In this document: positions 62,728 to 64,000 of the stretch, piece by piece | Numbering within the stretch: position 1 is the stretch's first letter | Layout: every line of letters starts with the position of its first letter | Origin: Candidatus Saccharimonadota bacterium | GTDB lineage: Bacteria > Patescibacteriota > Saccharimonadia > Saccharimonadales > Saccharimonadaceae | Assembly (NCBI GenBank): GCA_030528025.1 | Contig: JAUMZP010000001.1 | Location: 469,174 to 533,173 of the forward strand | Direction of reading: 5' to 3' | Length of the DNA: 64,000 bases | The notes under the pieces: model-generated | What the model saw: the letters and a program-made list of their open reading frames with translations, nothing else | Told to the model about the DNA's origin: nothing | Databases searched by the model: none | Translations under genes and position numbers: made by a program

Positions 62728-63708
62728 CTAGTCGAGTTTGTGCTCAACCTTGATGCCAGGTCCCATCGTCGTTGCAGCTGCGATGGACTTGACATATACA
62801 CCCTTAAGCGAGCTTGGTTTTTGAGCTTGCAGGCTGGCGAAGAAGGCATCGGCGTTAGCACGAAGCTTCTCTGTACCAAAGCTTACCTTACCGATGCTGA
62901 GGTGAATCGCGGCTTGCTTGTCTACGCGGTACTCCACCTTACCAGCTTTTGCCTCAGTGACGGCAGTTGCAATATCAGTTGTTACGGTACCGCTCTTTGG
63001 GTTAGGCATCAGACCCTTTGGCCCAAGCAGACGGGCGTATTTACCAAGCTTTGGCATGTACTGCGGGGTGGCGATCAAAACGTCAAAGTCTAACGTGCCT
63101 TTGTCGAGTAGCTTGATGATAGCTTCTTCGCCAGCAATGTCTGCCCCTGCTTTGGTAGCAGTTGCAACCTCGGCTTCTGGCGCAAAGACAGCAACGCGGA
63201 CAGTTTTACCTGTACCGTGTGGCAAGACTACTGTCGAACGGATATTTTGATCAGCCTGGCGTGGATCAACACCAAGGCGGACGTGCAGCTCAACACTCGC
63301 ATCAAACTTAGCAGGGTTGGTCTCGGTCGCAAGCTGGAGTGCTTCGTCTAGCGAGTACACCTTATCTTTTTCAACCTTCTCAGCTAGCTTACGATAGGCC
63401 TTGCCGCGGCGCTCAATTAGCGGGCGAACCTTTGGTGCGGGCCCTTTCTTGATAGCTGCATCGACATCACCCTGAGGTGTTGTATCGCCAGCCTCTTTGC
63501 GGGCTTCTTTCTCAGCTTTCGCCTCAGCCTCGTCGAGAGCCTTTTGGCTACGCTTACCAGCCTTTGCAACAGTAGCTTCGCGCTGAGCAATGACATCCTT
63601 GTCGTTTGCTGCAGCGATGGCTGCCTCAATCTCTGCAATGGTATTTTTTTCTGAAACATCGAGTTTCAGCTCTGCTGCTTTTTCAAGCAGATCGGCTTTT
63701 TTTGCCAT
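62728..63708 (-). CDS. rplA: 50S ribosomal protein L1 with N-terminal extension
   Basis: A 326-residue protein. The L1 core (about 95-326) contains KFDASVELHVRLGVDPR, the loop TVVLPHGTGK, KLGPKGLMPNP variant LLGPKGLMPNPKSGTV and the end GVYVKSIAAATTMGPGI. About 95 extra N-terminal residues begin with a LEM/HeH-like helix pair (KADLLEKAAELKLDVSEKN) followed by a charged Lys/Ala/Glu linker; ordinary bacterial L1 has about 230 residues. The rplK gene is not adjacent in this window. Confidence 0.93.
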   Translation of the reverse strand: MAKKADLLEKAAELKLDVSEKNTIAEIEAAIAAANDKDVIAQREATVAKAGKRSQKALDEAEAKAEKEARKEAGDTTPQGDVDAAIKKGPAPKVRPLIERRGKAYRKLAEKVEKDKVYSLDEALQLATETNPAKFDASVELHVRLGVDPRQADQNIRSTVVLPHGTGKTVRVAVFAPEAEVATATKAGADIAGEEAIIKLLDKGTLDFDVLIATPQYMPKLGKYARLLGPKGLMPNPKSGTVTTDIATAVTEAKAGKVEYRVDKQAAIHLSIGKVSFGTEKLRANADAFFASLQAQKPSSLKGVYVKSIAAATTMGPGIKVEHKLD

Positions 63709-63840
63709 AGTATCCTTTCTGTGGTGCAAGCGGCTTGGGTGCCTCCCACGATTACTCATTAACCTTTCTAGTATAGCACATATGACCCCGCAGCATGAGA
63801 CAATAAACTTGTACAATGCGAAAATAACAGAGTAGTTATT

Positions 63841-63870
63841 TTGAGCACACGTCACCAATTGTGCTATAAT
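63841..63870 (+). promoter_or_regulatory. Promoter of tRNA-Pro
   Basis: TTGAGC (63841-63846), 18 bases, TATAAT (63865-63870); the tRNA starts 13 bases later. Confidence 0.7.
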
Positions 63871-63882
63871 GAGAGACGTTGT

Positions 63883-63958
63883 CGGGGTGTGGCGCAGCTG
63901 GTAGCGCGTACGGCTGGGGGCCGTGAGGTCGCAAGTTCAAGTCTTGTCACCCCGACCA
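63883..63958 (+). tRNA. tRNA-Pro (anticodon GGG)
   Basis: A 76-nt tRNA with acceptor CGGGGTG/CACCCCG, D arm GCGC/GCGC, anticodon loop CTGGGGG (GGG, reading CCC/CCU), T arm with GTTCAAGTC and encoded CCA. Confidence 0.94.
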
Positions 63959-64000
63959 TTGAATCAACACTCAAACCCACGTCATGGAAGCCCCATGACG

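Overview
The window reads as chromosomal DNA of a small-genome bacterium of the Saccharibacteria (TM7)/Patescibacteria type. The grounds are dense, short, mostly monocistronic genes; many starts that sit only 6-8 bases after a TATAAT-like -10 box (probable leaderless mRNAs); a sortase plus an LPxTG-type surface protein without a biosynthetic gene set; a ribosomal protein L1 with an extra N-terminal domain; a carbonic anhydrase of the cadmium-type family; and many short proteins that I cannot assign. This placement is inference from gene content, because the window holds no rRNA.

Layout: 1-9.2 kb holds gltX (cut by the window edge), two membrane-anchored proteins (DUF4367-like and PEGA), a small membrane protein, a sortase, tRNA-Leu and an LPHTG surface protein. 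A gene-poor stretch (9.2-10.45 kb) follows, then an NAD(P)H-hydrate dehydratase-like gene, a small structured RNA (about 11.5-11.7 kb), xth, two GT4 glycosyltransferases flanking an alpha/beta hydrolase and a broken hydrolase, smpB, an ABC-F ATPase, a pilin-like RCC1/ricin-lectin protein and glutaredoxin. The ATP synthase cluster runs from 23.7 to 31.9 kb (I-like, a, c, b, delta, alpha, gamma, beta, epsilon). It is interrupted by two membrane-protein genes and by an odd spacer with a 26-bp perfect palindrome and a 194-base tract free of C. After that come a carbonic anhydrase and a Dus-type tRNA-dihydrouridine synthase.

The most unusual part is 34.15-35.43 kb. Two adjacent minus-strand non-coding transcription units each have a recognisable promoter, many perfect hairpins and an embedded tRNA-like fold (acceptor, D-like and T arms) without a normal anticodon loop or an encoded CCA. 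The larger is about 723 nt and ends in an intrinsic terminator. The smaller is about 310 nt and lies directly upstream of the tRNA-dihydrouridine synthase gene. I recognise neither as tmRNA, RNase P RNA, SRP RNA or 6S RNA.

From 35.8 kb to the end: a UvrD-family helicase-nuclease fusion, a P-type ATPase, a cluster of small unknown proteins with a tandem duplication and a gene remnant, an RNA m5U methyltransferase, a phosphoketolase homologue that lacks its catalytic motifs, an Erm-like methyltransferase, a probable horizontally acquired AraC/VOC/TfoX cassette, a GT-C glycosyltransferase, two four-helix membrane proteins, dnaB, dnaX (without its zinc module), rplL-rplJ with an L10-type leader, a divergent RelA/SpoT-like protein, tmk, an unknown protein, rplA and tRNA-Pro.

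A shared promoter core (TTGAC box, 17-base spacer ending in TATTGR, then TATAT-type -10) recurs at five loci, all on the minus strand: two small membrane proteins, the sortase and two non-coding RNAs.
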